Shown in pieces: positions 62,053 to 64,000 of a stretch of DNA of 64,000 nucleotides (positions are counted from its first letter, which is position 1; the number at the start of each line of letters is the position of its first letter). The stretch lies in NCBI RefSeq assembly GCF_003752405.1, contig NZ_RKHK01000001.1, positions 868,001 through 932,000 on the forward strand. The letters are read 5' to 3'. The notes beneath the pieces were generated by a model. The model was not told the origin of the DNA, made no database searches, and worked only from the letters and a program-made list of their open reading frames with translations. The position numbers were made by a program, and so were the translations under genes. Source of the stretch: Bogoriella caseilytica (GTDB taxonomy: Bacteria > Actinomycetota > Actinomycetes > Actinomycetales > Actinomycetaceae).

Positions 62053-62478
62053 TCACACCTCGAGCAGCAGGGTGACCGGCCCGTCGCCGACCAGTTCGAC
62101 CGCCATATCGGCGCCGAAGCTCCCGGTTGCCACCTCCACGCCCAGCTCCCGCAGCGCCACCACGAGCCCGTCGATGAGTGGTTCGGCCACGGCACCTGGG
62201 GCGGCGGCGGCCCACGTGGGGCGGCGGCCCTTGCGGGCATCCCCGTAGAGCGTGAACTGCGAGACGACCAGCACGGGGGCGTGGGCGTCGAGCACCGAGC
62301 GTTCCTCGCGCAGGATGCGCAGCCCCGCGATCTTGCCGGCCAGCGCCTGCACCTGGGCCGGGCCGTCATCGTGGGTGACCCCGACGAGTGCGAGGATTCC
62401 CGGCCGCTCGATGGCCCCGACGACCTCGCCGTCGACCGTGACCGAGGCCCGGGTGACCCGCTGCAGGACCGCCTTCAC
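62053..62478 (-). CDS. dtd: D-aminoacyl-tRNA deacylase
   Basis: 141 residues from a GTG at 62478, overlapping the DUF2516 stop by 4 bp. Family motifs: [18 protein letters not shown] at the start, [20 protein letters not shown] (the SQxT active-site loop, given in part) and a C-terminal Gly/Pro motif analogue in [14 protein letters not shown]. Removes D-amino acids mischarged on tRNA. Divergent-looking gap 61907-62052 upstream of clpC contains only its promoter region. Confidence 0.95.
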   Translation of the reverse strand: MKAVLQRVTRASVTVDGEVVGAIERPGILALVGVTHDDGPAQVQALAGKIAGLRILREERSVLDAHAPVLVVSQFTLYGDARKGRRPTWAAAAPGAVAEPLIDGLVVALRELGVEVATGSFGADMAVELVGDGPVTLLLEV

Positions 62479-62807
62479 CAGCCGTTCCCGGGAGACGACG
62501 GGGGGCGCCGCCGGGAGTAAGGAGCCACCGCGGGCCGGACGTCGGCGAGGTAGATCCCGGCAGGGACGACGGCGATGAACATGAAGAATCCGCCGATCTG
62601 CGCGACGCCGACCGGCGGGGGCAGGGTGAGGAAGCCGATGACCGCGGCCACGCCGGTCAGGATCAGCCAGAAGGTCTTGGTGCGCTTGCCTGCCGTCACG
62701 AAGGCGGAGGCCGGGCGCCGGGCCGCGTCCACCAGGGCCCAGACCTCGACACCGAAGAGTGCCAAGGCCAGGACGAGGAAAATGAGCGTTTGCAGGCCGC
62801 CGATCAC
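62475..62807 (-). CDS. DUF2516 family membrane protein
   Basis: 110 residues from a GTG at 62807. Three hydrophobic spans: [39 protein letters not shown] and [21 protein letters not shown], then a basic tail (PYSRRRPPS). Matches the actinobacterial DUF2516 family of small membrane proteins. Function unknown. Translationally coupled to dtd. Confidence 0.87.
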   Translation of the reverse strand: MIGGLQTLIFLVLALALFGVEVWALVDAARRPASAFVTAGKRTKTFWLILTGVAAVIGFLTLPPPVGVAQIGGFFMFIAVVPAGIYLADVRPAVAPYSRRRPPSSPGNGW

Positions 62808-62895
62808 CCGATGAGCCTACCGGCCAGATGGAACGCTCCGCGGCCTCCCTGGAGCTCCAGGCGCGACCGCAGGAGGGGCCGGGAGCGCCACCACG

Positions 62896-63996
62896 CTAGA
62901 TCGTGCGGCGCCGCAGACCCGCGCCGGGGCGCTCGGCCGGACGGACGTCGGTCACGCCATCGGGGCGGACCACCACCTCCTGGGCCGCAGCGATACCGCT
63001 GACGCTGAGCTCGGCCTCCGGGTCCACATTGCGCTTGATCAGCGCGAGCCCGATCGGCCCGAGCTCCTCGTGCCGCGCCACGGACGTCAGCTTCCCCACG
63101 GTGCGCTCCCCCAGCGTGACCTCGGCGCCGGCCTCGGGGAGCAGGTGGTCCGAGCCGTCGAGGTGCAGGAACACGAGCCGCCGAGGTGGCTTGCCGAGGT
63201 TGACCACCCGAGCGACGGTCTCCTGGCCGCGGTAGCAGCCCTTGTCCAAGTGCACGGCGGTGCGCAGCCAGTCCAGCTCATGCGGGATGGTGCGCTCGTC
63301 CACCTCCCGTGCCACACGCGGGCGGCGCGCCTCGATGCGCAGCGCCTCCCAGGCCCAGACGCCGGCCAAGCGGGCGCCGTCCTGCTGCGCGGCGGCCACC
63401 ACGGCGGTCAGTGCCTCGCGGCGCACCAGGCTGAACGCGCGGTGGAACTCGATGCCGGGATGCTCGGCCTCCTCCGGGCCGTAGCTCGTCGATCCGGCAC
63501 CGACGCGGGGCCACGGATCCTGCCAGGTGAGCAGATGCGCCTCGTGGTCGGTCAGCCGGCTCCAGCCCCCGGCGTGGGTGCCGAGGACGGCGACGTCCTC
63601 CCGCCGGGCGACCTCGACGCGAAGGGTGAAGCGCATGGAGTCCAGGAACGCCGCGAGTGGCTCCGCGCTGGCCGCCTCGGTGATGAGCCAGAGCGTCTCG
63701 CCGTCGTCCTGCACGGCCGGGGCATGCTCGATGTGGCCGTGGACGTCGAGCAGCAGCACCTCGCTGGACACCCCGGGCGCGAGATCCAGCAGCAACTGCG
63801 ACGACAGCGTGTTCAGCCAGGTGATCCGGTCCGCGCCGGCAATGGTCACGACGCCGAGGTGGGAGAGATCGACCAGGCCGTCGCCGCGGGCGAGCGCGCG
63901 CTGCTCGCGCACCGGGTCGCCGTAGTGCAGGGCCACCCCGGCGTCCGGGGCGCCCGCTTCGACGGCTCCCGTGGTGGTCAGCAGTGGCGAGCCCAT
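62896..63996 (-). CDS. ygfZ: YgfZ/GcvT-domain folate-binding protein (Fe-S cluster assembly/repair)
   Basis: 366 residues; the ATG at 63996 is 4 bp from the right edge, so the ribosome-binding site is out of view. The YgfZ signature KGCYRGQETVARVVN is present with its essential Cys (K-G-C-Y-x-G-Q-E). The N-terminal two-thirds is a GcvT-like folate-binding domain (LARGDGLVDLSHLGVVTIAG, WLNTLSSQLLLDLAPG). Supports folate-dependent maintenance of Fe-S enzymes. 88 bp separate it from DUF2516; that gap contains only a 14-bp palindrome CCTGGAGCTCCAGG (62848-62861). Confidence 0.93.
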   Translation of the reverse strand: MGSPLLTTTGAVEAGAPDAGVALHYGDPVREQRALARGDGLVDLSHLGVVTIAGADRITWLNTLSSQLLLDLAPGVSSEVLLLDVHGHIEHAPAVQDDGETLWLITEAASAEPLAAFLDSMRFTLRVEVARREDVAVLGTHAGGWSRLTDHEAHLLTWQDPWPRVGAGSTSYGPEEAEHPGIEFHRAFSLVRREALTAVVAAAQQDGARLAGVWAWEALRIEARRPRVAREVDERTIPHELDWLRTAVHLDKGCYRGQETVARVVNLGKPPRRLVFLHLDGSDHLLPEAGAEVTLGERTVGKLTSVARHEELGPIGLALIKRNVDPEAELSVSGIAAAQEVVVRPDGVTDVRPAERPGAGLRRRTI

Positions 63997-64000
63997 CAGC

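Noticed and set aside
58700-62248. Very long open frame on the + strand opposite clpC
   Set aside because: Antisense to a certain ClpC gene; low-complexity Leu/Gly/Val/Arg composition typical of shadow frames in high-GC DNA, with no domain.
62848-62861. Perfect palindrome CCTGGAGCTCCAGG as an operator
   Set aside because: Lies downstream of ygfZ and upstream of DUF2516 with no second copy seen; 14-bp GC-rich palindromes are expected by chance at this composition. Noted in the ygfZ entry only.
1-64000. tRNA, rRNA, prophage, insertion sequences or integrase genes
   Set aside because: Read on both strands; no cloverleaf, rRNA core or transposase/integrase motif was recognised. Small RNAs cannot be excluded without computation.

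Overview
This is a 64-kb chromosomal window from a high-GC Gram-positive bacterium. Gene content and order point to an actinobacterium of the order Micrococcales, perhaps near Ruania, Beutenbergia or Georgenia. The genus is an inference: no rRNA or tRNA gene lies in the window. Supporting signs are the gene string dacB, zinc-metalloprotease (DUF2342), tilS, hpt, ftsH, folE, folP, folB-folK, DUF3180 and two PH-domain genes, together with PpA, ClpC, DUF2516 and CsbD genes, frequent GTG starts and many 4-bp ATGA/GTGA overlaps.

Region 1 (1-19.6 kb) is a carbohydrate island. From 1 to 7.9 kb there is a leftward operon (a sugar-binding lipoprotein that runs off the left edge, two GHL6/GH42-like putative glycosidases and a tartronate-semialdehyde-reductase-like dehydrogenase). 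It is divergent from a hydroxypyruvate-isomerase gene and an FCD-type GntR regulator. An 11-bp motif repeated at two of these promoters is a likely operator. From 8.1 to 11.1 kb there are an SMP-30 lactonase, a ribokinase-family kinase and a LacI regulator. From 11.3 to 19.6 kb a tightly packed rightward operon encodes an RbsABC-type importer, an RpiB/LacAB-type isomerase, a cysteine-less GATase-like protein, a rhamnulokinase-like kinase and a class II aldolase. This is a complete import-isomerise-phosphorylate-cleave route under LacI control.

Region 2 (19.7-25.6 kb) is mixed: a fusion of a hexapeptide acyltransferase with an unrecognised helical domain, a DUF4349 lipoprotein, a Fic protein with a palindromic operator, and lysS. 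Region 3 (25.6-39.4 kb) is housekeeping: TM2 protein, DUF2520, PH-domain membrane proteins, folate synthesis, FtsH, Hpt, TilS, metalloprotease, D-Ala-D-Ala carboxypeptidase and pyrophosphatase. Region 4 (39.6-49.4 kb) has an NlpC/P60 hydrolase, metY-metX, an alpha/beta hydrolase, a GlcD-GlcF-like fused oxidoreductase and a secreted serine protease. Region 5 (49.5-56.4 kb) has a two-component system with an ABC exporter, then TetR and an MMPL exporter, each with a palindromic candidate operator. Region 6 (56.6-64 kb) has CsbD, a glutamine amidotransferase, a DUF559-like nuclease candidate, clpC, dtd, DUF2516 and ygfZ.

The most unusual signal is a dispersed family of 71-99-bp intergenic palindromic elements with ends like CGATTGTGGTCA or GCGATTGTGCTCA, at about 8.0, 39.5, 44.1, 57.9 and 59.1 kb. 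Each abuts or contains a short tandem repeat, including a perfect 10 x 7-bp array. Two copies in the same orientation bracket the DUF559-like gene. I do not recognise this family and treat it as the best candidate for something undescribed.
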